39,113 bases of DNA from positions 1 to 39,113 of the forward strand of contig JACQFE010000061.1 of the NCBI GenBank assembly GCA_016200265.1. Reading direction: 5' to 3'. The position numbers and the translations under genes are program-made. Positions 9,090-16,507 of the stretch are shown here, one piece after another. The notes beneath the pieces are model-generated. The model did no database searches and was not told the origin of the DNA. It saw nothing but the letters and a program-made list of their open reading frames with translations. Each line of letters opens with the position of its first letter. The stretch's first letter is position 1. The DNA is from Planctomycetota bacterium (GTDB taxonomy: Bacteria; Planctomycetota; Phycisphaerae; UBA1845).

Positions 9090-9922
9090 ACGAATTTGAA
9101 CTTCCTGAAGAATTCGAGTGCCTCCCGGCCCGCGGCGTCGGGATCATCGAGATATGGATACAGCTCAACAGTGAGCCAGCCGTTGTAGTCGGATTTGCGA
9201 ATCGCGGTGACGACTTCCTTGAAGTCAATCGCTCCGTGTCCCGGAATGAGATGTTCGTGCACGCGAGTCGCGGCGATATCTTCAAGGTGATAGTGCGCGG
9301 CCCAGGAGGAAAATCGGTCAATCGTGCGGGCCAGTGGTTCGCTGACGCAATAAAAATGCCCCACATCGAAGTTCAATCCGAACATCGGGGAGTCGATGCG
9401 CTTGGTCAGGTCGGCGAATTGCTGCGCGTTTTCAATCAGCAACTCCGGCTCGGGCTCGACGAGCAGCATGACCCCGACGTCTTCCGCAACGTTCAATGCT
9501 TCTTCGAGCCCTGCAATGAATGTGTCCATGGCGTGCTCGCGAAACATTCCGCCGGGCAGCGGTCCGCCGGGCTCAGTGGTGATCGACGGCGCACCAAGCC
9601 GCCGGGCCATTCGCAGGGCGGCTTTCGTATGCTCGACACGCAGTCGCCGGAACTCCACATCAGGCTCGATCCAAGAAGGATGCCAGAAATCCCGCACGGC
9701 GTTCATCATAAAGGCGTTGATGTTGGAAATGGTGAGGCCGTGGCAATCCAGCATCGCGCGCACTTTGTCAATTTGTGGATCGCTGACGCTCGCCGGCCAG
9801 AGGTGCGGCTCGTCGGCCATCAATTCGATTCCACGATACCCGATTGTCGCGATACGTCGAATGGCTTCTTCGATCGAACATCGGCGATACGCGTTTGAAC
9901 TGTAGGCGAGTTGCAATGGCAA
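9086..9922 (-). CDS. Sugar phosphate isomerase/epimerase-like TIM-barrel protein (possible EboE-like)
   Basis: A 278-residue protein of the xylose-isomerase-like TIM-barrel superfamily (COG1082 type). Metal-site residues are visible at strand ends: IELMADEPHLW, LLVEPEPELLI, NFDVGHFYCV, HLEDIA, HLIPGHGAIDF and TVELYPY. These enzymes isomerise or epimerise sugars or related polyols with a divalent metal. The predicted start is TTG 9922, supported by GGAG about 9 bases upstream and by MPLQLAYSSNAYRR aligning with the usual first strand. It is the first gene of a two-gene operon with the EboC-like protein. Substrate unknown; the partner suggests a role in the ebo-type metabolite pathway rather than sugar catabolism. 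Confidence 0.8.
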   Translation of the reverse strand: MPLQLAYSSNAYRRCSIEEAIRRIATIGYRGIELMADEPHLWPASVSDPQIDKVRAMLDCHGLTISNINAFMMNAVRDFWHPSWIEPDVEFRRLRVEHTKAALRMARRLGAPSITTEPGGPLPGGMFREHAMDTFIAGLEEALNVAEDVGVMLLVEPEPELLIENAQQFADLTKRIDSPMFGLNFDVGHFYCVSEPLARTIDRFSSWAAHYHLEDIAATRVHEHLIPGHGAIDFKEVVTAIRKSDYNGWLTVELYPYLDDPDAAGREALEFFRKFKFV

Positions 9923-10103
9923 ATTACGCTTCTCCGATTCCGTCCCCCATCATCACAATGTGCAAAAAATCCGCAAGCGTTCAACATTTCGTGACGAGCG
10001 CAATGATCAAACGCGTTTTGTTCGGCAGCGGCTCGTCTTGCAGCAAAATGCCCTGCGGCCTATAAAGAGCCGGATACGCAAACGGATGGAAAGGACGTGC
10101 GGG

Positions 10104-11021
10104 GTGGAGAATTTCGCGGATCGGCTAAGCCAGGCAATTGAAATAAAACGAGCGCCAGTCTGCGTTGGACTTGATCCGCTGATTGAAAAACTCCCGCCGG
10201 AATTGCGGGCTTCCGTGAACGCAGGAGGAGCGGCGGAGGCGATCCTGCAATTCGGTCGCGGCGCGATCGAGGCCATCGCGGTGCATGTGCCGGCGATCAA
10301 GATTAATATCGCATTCTTTGAGCCGTACGGGCCGGACGGCTTGCGTGTGTACCACGATCTTGTGGCCGAAGCGCATAAACACGGGCTGGTTGTCATCGGC
10401 GACATCAAGCGAGCGGACATCGGTCACACATCGGCGCAGTATGCCGCAGCCCATCTTCAAGCCGGTGCGGGACTCGATGACGCTCGAATCCCCGACTCAG
10501 TCACGGTGAACCCTTACTTCGGGTCGGACGGGGTTCAGCCGTTCATTGATGCGGCCAAAAAGAACGGACGCGGCGTGTTTGTCCTTGTTCAGACCAGCAA
10601 TGAATCGGCTGCGCAGGTTCAGGGTCTGAAGCTGCCCGATGGAATGACGGTGTGCCAGCATGTGGCACAACTTGTGCAATCGTGGGCAGGCGCGGAAGGA
10701 CTCGTGGGCCGATGCGGCTATAGCGCCGTGGGAGCGGTCGTGTCTCCGCGTGATCTGGAATCGACGGTACGAATCCGCGGACTGATGCCCAATTGCGTAT
10801 TTCTTGTTCCTGGGTTCGGTGCTCAAGGCCGAACCGCCGAGGAAGTCGCCAAGTGCTTCAAGCCAGACGGAAGCGGAGCGATCGTGACGGCCTCGCGCAG
10901 CGTGATTTTCGCCTATGGCGAGCCTGCCTATCGAAATCGCGCATCCGATTGGCGAACGTGTATTGGTGAAGCGGCCAGCGAATTCGTCAATCAAGTCCGC
11001 AGCGTCTGTCCAACTCGTTAA
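10104..11021 (+). CDS. pyrF: Orotidine 5'-phosphate decarboxylase, type 2
   Basis: Last step of UMP synthesis: decarboxylation of OMP in the cytoplasm. The protein has the type-2 PyrF pattern: FADRLSQAIEIKRAPVCVGLDP at the N-terminus, the catalytic Asp-x-Lys-x-x-Asp segment in GDIKRADIGHTS, VTVNPYFGSDG, and the C-terminal phosphate loop VPGFGAQG. GTG at 10104 is chosen because AAGGA lies 8 bases upstream and the family starts at this point; ATG 10086 would add six residues. Length of about 305 residues is normal for this type. The gene stands alone between divergent and convergent neighbours, and its TAA stop shares the palindromic TTAA with the stop of the NusG-like gene on the other strand. 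Confidence 0.95.
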   Translation: MENFADRLSQAIEIKRAPVCVGLDPLIEKLPPELRASVNAGGAAEAILQFGRGAIEAIAVHVPAIKINIAFFEPYGPDGLRVYHDLVAEAHKHGLVVIGDIKRADIGHTSAQYAAAHLQAGAGLDDARIPDSVTVNPYFGSDGVQPFIDAAKKNGRGVFVLVQTSNESAAQVQGLKLPDGMTVCQHVAQLVQSWAGAEGLVGRCGYSAVGAVVSPRDLESTVRIRGLMPNCVFLVPGFGAQGRTAEEVAKCFKPDGSGAIVTASRSVIFAYGEPAYRNRASDWRTCIGEAASEFVNQVRSVCPTR

Positions 11022-11572
11022 TCGAGTAATTCCAGCATCGCGGGTTCGATTTCGAGCTCCGCGGATTGCCCCAGGAATTTAACGCCGACGAACACTTTCC
11101 ACGGTCCTTTGCGGCGAATCACCACGCCTTCCACCCCAACGAGCGTGCCCGAAGTGACGCGACAACGGCTTCCCTTTTGGAGCCGTGGGAAAAGATCGAC
11201 GGGTTGATCGCCATTGACCACGCGATGAATCTGCGCCAAATCGGCCCGGAGTCGAGCCTGATCGGGCACGTCGAGAACGTTGACCAGCCGGTTTGTTCGC
11301 AACGCCGATAGTCGATCCGCAGCGTCGCCGCAAAGTAATACATAGCCTGGAAACAGCGGAATCTGCACGAGCCGGCGGTGTCCGTCGTAGTTGCGACGGT
11401 ATCGTACGAGCGGCAGAAAACATTGGATGTTCAGGCGGGTGAGTTCGCCCGCGACGACTTTTTCCTGCCGCGGCCTCGTGTGCAAGACGTACCAACACCC
11501 AACGAATTCGTCGGGCGCGGTACTCGCTATTTCCTGCTCGCGATGTGGTGCCTTCGCCACGGTCCGTGGCAT
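11018..11572 (-). CDS. NusG/RfaH-like transcription antitermination factor (specialised paralogue)
   Basis: A 184-residue NusG-family protein. Residues ~26-115 form the NGN domain that binds RNA polymerase (CWYVLHTRPRQEKVVAGEL, FLPLVRYRR, PLFPGYVLL), and residues ~131-165 are the KOW domain (GSRCRVTSGTLVGVEGVV). It is most like the specialised paralogues (RfaH, LoaP, UpxY) that keep transcription going through long operons, rather than housekeeping NusG, which normally sits beside secE and rplK; neither is here. The ATG is only 2 bases after the stop of a PQQ-propeller gene, so it is translated from the same message. Its target operon is not evident. Confidence 0.88.
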   Translation of the reverse strand: MPRTVAKAPHREQEIASTAPDEFVGCWYVLHTRPRQEKVVAGELTRLNIQCFLPLVRYRRNYDGHRRLVQIPLFPGYVLLCGDAADRLSALRTNRLVNVLDVPDQARLRADLAQIHRVVNGDQPVDLFPRLQKGSRCRVTSGTLVGVEGVVIRRKGPWKVFVGVKFLGQSAELEIEPAMLELLD

Positions 11573-11574
11573 CG

Positions 11575-12984
11575 CTATTCAGTGCCGCTCGGCTTGGCGG
11601 ATTCACCCAGTTCCAGGGCCATGATGTGCTTGCGGTCGCGCATATACAGCTTTGTCCCCGCCAGCGCGGGCGCGGCCCAGGCGTACTTTTCGCCAAGCTT
11701 GGCCTTGGAAATGACGGTTAATTTCTCAGGCGTCACTGTCGTCAGTGCGAGGTTGCCGTCCTCATCGAGAAGAATCAACTTGTTATCCGCGAGCAGGCAA
11801 GTGGCCTTTGAAAATCCTCGCTCGCGCCACGCCACTTCGCCGGTCTTGATGTTGACGGCCATGAAAAACGCCGGGCCGAAGTCGCCGCTTGAGCCGTACA
11901 CATAATCACCGATGCGAACGACATTGCCGTGATGGATGCGCATCTTTCGGCCATACCACAATTCTTCAGGTTCAGTCTTGCCGTCTTTCTTGGTGAGCTT
12001 GATGACACGGCTTCCGGAGTCATAGGCTGATGAGCAGAAAATCAGATCGTCGCCGGTCCATAGCGGCGAGGCCAGATTCGCACCCTCCGGCGTCAATTCT
12101 TTGTGCCAGAGCAATGCACCGTTACTGGGATTGACGGCCATGATGCCCTTGCCAAGAAGCAGAACAAGCTGCTCTTCGCCCTGGAAGTTGATGAGGATCG
12201 GCGAGGCATAGCTGACTTCAAAATCCTGGCTTTTCCAAACGATGTGGCCGTCGTTCAGGTCAAACGCGACGAGGGACTGTCCTTCTCCGCTGGGATTCTT
12301 TTCACCCTTTGCAGCGTCCTTCTTGTCGGGTTGAGCGTCTTTCTTTTCGTCCTTCTTCTTCTCGTCCTTGGCTTCCTTTTTTTCGTCCTTTCGGTCGCGA
12401 TCGACGGCCACAATGATGGTGTTTTTGTAGGCGATGGGGCTGTTGCCGTAGCCGCGATCGGGCACCAATGCGCCATAATCCTTGGCGAGATCATGTTGCC
12501 AGAGTGACTTGCCCGCCTTCTTGTCGAAGCAATGCATCAAACCGTTGGTGCCGATAGTGTAGACTTTATCGCTGACGATGACGGGAGTGGTGTGCGGGCC
12601 GGGGCCGAACTGGGCCATCGTCTCGGTGAATGGCGATGGGTCCTTGCTCTCCCAAAGAGTCTTTCCGGTGTTCGCGTCGAGAGCCACGGCGAATTCATCG
12701 TCGCCCGTGCGATACATCGTGTACAGTACGCCGTTGTCGACGGCGACTTCAGAGTAGCCGTCGCCCAGCTCGCGCTCCCAGATTTTCTTGGGGCCCGCTT
12801 CGGGCCAGCTTGATGCCAAACCCTTGGCATCCACCATGAAGTTGCGATTGGGACCGCCGAATTGCGTCCATTGGGCCCGGCTCTCCTTAAATGAAAGCAT
12901 CGGGCTTGCAAGGAAGACTGCAAAAAGGAGAGGCGTCCCCACGGGCCGGCGACTCCATCGAATTCCCTGATTCGTGAACTTCAT
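11575..12984 (-). CDS. Secreted PQQ-like beta-propeller protein with Lys-rich insert
   Basis: A 469-residue exported protein made of PQQ-type propeller blades (repeated pattern of Gly-x-Leu-x-x-x-Asp-x-x-x-Gly-x-x-x-Trp, for example LDANTGKTLWE, FDLNDGHIVWK, VNIKTGEVAWRERG). An N-terminal signal peptide with basic residues ends near KESRAQW. No PQQ-dehydrogenase catalytic residues are apparent, so it is probably a binding or scaffold propeller, as common in planctomycetes. Residues ~193-232 are a highly charged insert of repeated KDEKK-type units, absent in the neighbouring paralogue. ATG 12984 follows AAGGAG by 7 bases. It is a tandem paralogue of the gene at 13041-14312, with shared segments such as ILLDEDGNLA/LILDEDGNLA and the final IMALxLG. 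Confidence 0.87.
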   Translation of the reverse strand: MKFTNQGIRWSRRPVGTPLLFAVFLASPMLSFKESRAQWTQFGGPNRNFMVDAKGLASSWPEAGPKKIWERELGDGYSEVAVDNGVLYTMYRTGDDEFAVALDANTGKTLWESKDPSPFTETMAQFGPGPHTTPVIVSDKVYTIGTNGLMHCFDKKAGKSLWQHDLAKDYGALVPDRGYGNSPIAYKNTIIVAVDRDRKDEKKEAKDEKKKDEKKDAQPDKKDAAKGEKNPSGEGQSLVAFDLNDGHIVWKSQDFEVSYASPILINFQGEEQLVLLLGKGIMAVNPSNGALLWHKELTPEGANLASPLWTGDDLIFCSSAYDSGSRVIKLTKKDGKTEPEELWYGRKMRIHHGNVVRIGDYVYGSSGDFGPAFFMAVNIKTGEVAWRERGFSKATCLLADNKLILLDEDGNLALTTVTPEKLTVISKAKLGEKYAWAAPALAGTKLYMRDRKHIMALELGESAKPSGTE

Positions 12985-13040
12985 GGTGTATCTCCTTTTC
13001 TGTTCGTTTCGATTCATGAGCCCTAATTTACCTCGATAGC

Positions 13041-14312
13041 TCAACCACTTCCCATGCCCAAATCGAGGGCCATGATTTGCTCATTGTCGCGCACATAGAG
13101 CCGCGTTCCCACCAATGTCGGGGCCGTCCACGCGGGCTTCTTTAGCACTTGTGACTTTGAAATCACTTTCAGCGATTCGGCCGTCGGTTCCGCAATCGCG
13201 AGGTTGCCGTCTTCATCGAGAATGAGGAGCTTGCCGTCGCCGTGAAGCATCATGGCCTTGCCGAATCCTCGTTCACGCCAGGCAAGTGCCCCGGTCTTGG
13301 CATTGATCGCGGTGATGAACATCGGGCCGTCACCGCCGCTGGAGCCGTAGACCATGTCGCCGACGCGGACCGTGTTGCCCTGGCCGACGGCCATCTTTCG
13401 CGTGGCCCAGACCTCTTCGACTTCCGTCTTGTCGGCCTTTTTCTTCAATTTCAAGCCCCGGCTGCCGGCCTCACCGCCTGAGGTCACATATAGGATGCCG
13501 TCGGATCCCCAGATCGGCGTGCTGATGTTGGTCTTCCATTGATTCTCGTGCGGCTGCGACCAGACGAGCTCGCCATCCTTCGGCGACACGCCGACGACCT
13601 TTGCCTCCGCGAGCAACACAATCTGATCATCGCCTTCGACGCTAATGAGAATGGGGGAGGAATAAACGTCTTCGAAATCCTGTTTGGCCCAGCGAAGTTT
13701 TCCCGTCGCGGCATCGAAAGCGAGCATGCCATGCCCCGCACCGCCGCCGGAGACGATGACCGAATCCTTGTAGACCAGTGGGCTGGCGGAATAGCCGAAG
13801 TGCGGGCCTTTGACGCCCTGATCCTTTTCCAGATCGGTGGTCCAAACGATTTTGCCGGTGTTCTTGTCGAGGCAACTCAGGACGCCCGTGACGCCGGCCG
13901 CATAAATGCGATCGCCGCTGACCGCGGGGGTCGAGTTCGGACCCTTGCCGAATTGTGGGTCCATGCCTTCCGGAAGCGGCGCGGCATACTTGTGCTCCCA
14001 GAGCGTCTTCCCGGATTCGGCATCCAACGCGGCGACGACTTCATCATCAGCCGCACGGTACATGGCATAGAGTTTTCCGCCATCCACGACGATGGATGAA
14101 TATCCGGGACCGAATGCATGCGACCAGATTTTCTTCGGACCCTCAGTCGACCAGGCCGTTGAGAGTTTTCCACTCTCGACGGCGAAGTTGCGATCACGTC
14201 CGCCCCATTGAGGCCACTGTGCGTGAGCCGATGGTGCGGTCAAAGCTACAGCCGTAAGACATGCAAGTCCGCAACTTCCGACGCCGATTCCATTTTTCAT
14301 TCCACGATGCAT
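13041..14312 (-). CDS. Secreted PQQ-like beta-propeller protein (tandem paralogue)
   Basis: A 423-residue exported propeller protein. The signal peptide runs to about residue 32 (LTAVALTAPSAHAQWPQ). Blades follow the same order as in the downstream paralogue: LDAESGKTLWE, LDKNTGKIVW, FDAATGKLRW, INAKTGALAWRERGFGK. The two proteins match closely from the QW-x-x-GG-x-RNF start to the final IMALDLG, clear evidence of tandem duplication, but this one lacks the Lys-rich insert. The ATG at 14312 has GGAG 7 bases upstream; ATG 14300 is too close to any ribosome site. Likely co-transcribed with its neighbours (61- and 56-base gaps). Role unknown; periplasmic or surface location expected. Confidence 0.87.
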   Translation of the reverse strand: MHRGMKNGIGVGSCGLACLTAVALTAPSAHAQWPQWGGRDRNFAVESGKLSTAWSTEGPKKIWSHAFGPGYSSIVVDGGKLYAMYRAADDEVVAALDAESGKTLWEHKYAAPLPEGMDPQFGKGPNSTPAVSGDRIYAAGVTGVLSCLDKNTGKIVWTTDLEKDQGVKGPHFGYSASPLVYKDSVIVSGGGAGHGMLAFDAATGKLRWAKQDFEDVYSSPILISVEGDDQIVLLAEAKVVGVSPKDGELVWSQPHENQWKTNISTPIWGSDGILYVTSGGEAGSRGLKLKKKADKTEVEEVWATRKMAVGQGNTVRVGDMVYGSSGGDGPMFITAINAKTGALAWRERGFGKAMMLHGDGKLLILDEDGNLAIAEPTAESLKVISKSQVLKKPAWTAPTLVGTRLYVRDNEQIMALDLGMGSG

Positions 14313-14373
14313 TGCCGTTCTCCATTCACCACGTCGCAACCAGACTCGGTTTGCGAATGCTTGACTCCAGCCA

Positions 14374-15477
14374 TTAACGACTTCCCAAACAATAAATCAC
14401 GCCGTCTTCATTTCCGAAGACCAACACGTTTTCACCAATCGCCGGCGAGCTGCTGATCGGGGCTCCGCTCGGAAAGCGGTACACTTCCTTGCCGGTCGAC
14501 AAGTTCACGCCGTAAAGATTGCCATCCTGCGAGCCGACGAATGCCCGATCACTCGCGACAACCGGCGATGAATCGATGCGACCTTGCGTCACAATCGTCC
14601 AGCGGAGCTCACCCGATTCCGAATCGACACAACGAAGCCGCTTGTCCCGGCCGCCGACCACCACGGAATGCCCGGAGACGGCCGCCGACGAGAGAATCGG
14701 AAAGTCGTGATCCGGATCCGCCCATGTCCATACCACTTCGCCCTTCCGCCAGTCAACCCCCAAAAGCCGGTGTCCATAAGTTCCCACAAATGCCCGGTCG
14801 CCGGAAATCGTCGTGGAAGCCCCCGAAACCGACCCCAATTTCACGGATCGCAGCTTTGTGCCGTCATTCAAGCTGAGTACATAAAGGCTTTCGTCGCACC
14901 CGGCCGCGAAGACGTTTCCGTCGGCGATCGCGGGCGTCCCGTGGATTCGACCCTGGGTTTCGAACTTCCAAAGGACTTCGCCCTTATCCGCCGAAAGGCA
15001 GTACACGAACGCGTCGTACGAGCCGACGACCAGCTTGTCGCCATCGAAATTGACCGAGGAGACGATCTCGCCGTCGGTTTTGTAGCTCCAGATTTTTTCG
15101 CCGGACTCGGCGTTCAGGGCGTAGACCGTGCCTTCGGAGTCGCCGAAATAGACGCGTCCTTTGATGACGGTGGGTGAGGAATGCACGCCTTGCTTGGCGG
15201 CGAATTTCCAGACGAGCGAACCGTCCTTCAATTTGAGGGCGTAGAGATTCGCATCGTCCGCACCGATGTAGGCGCGCTCGCCGACGATCGCGGCCGTAGA
15301 GACCACAGGCTCTTTCACTTCGAATTTCCAGAGAACTTCAGGCTTTTCGGAAAGGCCGCTTGCGGACACGCCGGTTTGTTGGGGGTTGCCGCGAAACATT
15401 GACCAGTCCTTGCTCGGAGGAACCGCATCTACGGTTACACTAACGACAAAAAGAGCAAAAATGCCAAGGCGCGTCAT
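14374..15477 (-). CDS. Secreted PQQ-like/BamB-like beta-propeller protein
   Basis: A 367-residue exported protein. A signal peptide (MTRLGIFALFVVSVTVDAV) is followed by a regular series of seven to eight propeller blades of the YLYALN.DG...W type (LYALKLKDGSLVWKF, VYALNAESGEKIWSY, VYCLSADKGEVLWKF, LRCVDSESGELRW, LYGVNLSTGKEVYRF, ending IYCLGS). This regular spacing is closer to BamB-type propellers than to the two longer paralogues downstream. BamB itself helps outer-membrane protein assembly; whether this protein does is unknown. The frame stays open upstream to 15645 through a dispersed repeat, but ATG 15477 begins the signal peptide and is the realistic start. First gene of the propeller operon. 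Confidence 0.85.
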   Translation of the reverse strand: MTRLGIFALFVVSVTVDAVPPSKDWSMFRGNPQQTGVSASGLSEKPEVLWKFEVKEPVVSTAAIVGERAYIGADDANLYALKLKDGSLVWKFAAKQGVHSSPTVIKGRVYFGDSEGTVYALNAESGEKIWSYKTDGEIVSSVNFDGDKLVVGSYDAFVYCLSADKGEVLWKFETQGRIHGTPAIADGNVFAAGCDESLYVLSLNDGTKLRSVKLGSVSGASTTISGDRAFVGTYGHRLLGVDWRKGEVVWTWADPDHDFPILSSAAVSGHSVVVGGRDKRLRCVDSESGELRWTIVTQGRIDSSPVVASDRAFVGSQDGNLYGVNLSTGKEVYRFPSGAPISSSPAIGENVLVFGNEDGVIYCLGSR

Positions 15478-15483
15478 GTTAAG

Positions 15484-15552
15484 GCCCGCCTTTGGGCGGA
15501 CCGAGGAATCTCGAATTCGAGATGCTTCGCTTCGCTCAGCATGACCGGCACT
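15484..15552. repeat. Dispersed GCTGAGCGAAGCG-type repeat with hairpin
   Basis: Minus strand reads ATGCTGAGCGAAGCGAAGC then a TCTCGAATTCGAGA palindrome and a GGTCCGCCCAAAGGCGGGCC hairpin. This resembles a class of intergenic repeats often mis-translated as HAERSEASR. It fills the gap between the small permease gene and the first propeller gene, and its hairpin could act as a terminator between the two operons. A relative lies at 24094-24196. Confidence 0.7.
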
Positions 15553-15557
15553 TTCTC

Positions 15558-16064
15558 TCATCGTGAGCTCGTGGCTTGCGTCGGCGTGGGCCCGTGCGGC
15601 ATAGTCGCGGGCTTGAAATACAGCGCCATCGCCGCGCCTGCACAAGCCAGAGCGATACCTGCATAGAATGGGAGGCTCGGAGCTTCCTTGGGTCGGTCCC
15701 AGATCACGGCCACAATCGTGTTGATAATTGGAGCGCCGGCGAACACTAATGGCGCGATGATGAGCGGCGATCCGCCGTTCTTATGCGCGAAAACGATGCC
15801 GATCGCGCCGAGTGCTCCAAGTATTCCCGCGATGGTGGAAATCCACACTCCACTACTCGAAAATTCCATCGGCTCCGGCTTGGTCAACACCATGTAGGCC
15901 AAAATGAACGCGGCCATCAGGAAGTATGCAAGCCCGATGAACAAGAATGCTCGCAACGCACTGTTCGTCGGGCTGCTAAATGCTCGCTGACCATGTTGGA
16001 TCGTCGGCACATAGGCGCCCCAACAAAGAATCGTCAGCACCACAAATGCCATCCAGAACTTCAT
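15558..16064 (-). CDS. Small DMT/EamA-like integral membrane protein
   Basis: A 168-residue protein with about five hydrophobic helices, roughly one half of a drug/metabolite-transporter (EamA-like) protein; such half-size units usually dimerise. Visible segments: FWMAFVVLTILCWGAYVPTI at the start, a GAPIINTIVAVIWDRP stretch near the C-terminus that is typical of the fold, and a polar tail. The ATG overlaps the stop of the thioesterase gene (TGATG), with GGAG 6 bases upstream, so translation is coupled. It is the last gene of the seven-gene operon that starts at 21773. It could move the pathway product or precursor across the membrane, an inference from context only. Confidence 0.72.
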   Translation of the reverse strand: MKFWMAFVVLTILCWGAYVPTIQHGQRAFSSPTNSALRAFLFIGLAYFLMAAFILAYMVLTKPEPMEFSSSGVWISTIAGILGALGAIGIVFAHKNGGSPLIIAPLVFAGAPIINTIVAVIWDRPKEAPSLPFYAGIALACAGAAMALYFKPATMPHGPTPTQATSSR

Positions 16065-16507
16065 CAGTGACTCCGCGCCCGCTCGACGGGCTGCAATACA
16101 TTTTCCAACTTCGATCGAATTTCCTTTGGGATTTCCGTGGCCGAGAATTCGCCCCCCGGTCCCGTTGCACAGCACACCGCAGTGATGCGTCCATGAGCGC
16201 ACTTCTCGTCATCGCGAACGAATTCGACTTCAAAATGAAACGACTTCGATCCCACTCTTGTCACCACAAATCGCAGATCGACTTCATCTTCAAAACGCAG
16301 CGGCGCGATGTATTCGCATTGCACCGAGACGCGAGGCCAACTGATGTGCGGCGACGAGTCGCGCATGTACACGGTCAATCCGACCGATCGCCAGAATTCG
16401 TGCTCCACTTCTTCCATGAGCCGGAAGTAATTGGAGAAGTGCAGCACGCCGGCCATGTCCGTCTCGGCAAATTGAATCCGCCGTTTGATGGAAAATTCAC
16501 CGGGCAT
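16064..16507 (-). CDS. Hotdog-fold acyl-CoA thioesterase (4-hydroxybenzoyl-CoA thioesterase type)
   Basis: A 147-residue single hotdog domain. The active-site region reads RIQFAETDMAGVLHFSNYFR, with the conserved catalytic Asp17 in the TDMAGxxHFxNYF signature shared by YbgC and 4-hydroxybenzoyl-CoA thioesterases. Such enzymes release acids from CoA or acyl-carrier protein. It overlaps the symporter gene by 11 bases and the small permease gene by one, inside a tight operon that also has a chorismate-lyase-like gene; together these raise an aromatic acyl thioester as substrate, but this is inference. Homologues of this type also occur in aryl-polyene-type clusters. Confidence 0.88.
   Translation of the reverse strand: MPGEFSIKRRIQFAETDMAGVLHFSNYFRLMEEVEHEFWRSVGLTVYMRDSSPHISWPRVSVQCEYIAPLRFEDEVDLRFVVTRVGSKSFHFEVEFVRDDEKCAHGRITAVCCATGPGGEFSATEIPKEIRSKLENVLQPVERARSH

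Noticed and set aside
15478..15645. 56-residue N-terminal extension of the first propeller protein
   Set aside because: It is the translation of a dispersed repeat and the end of the permease gene; the signal peptide starts at 15477.
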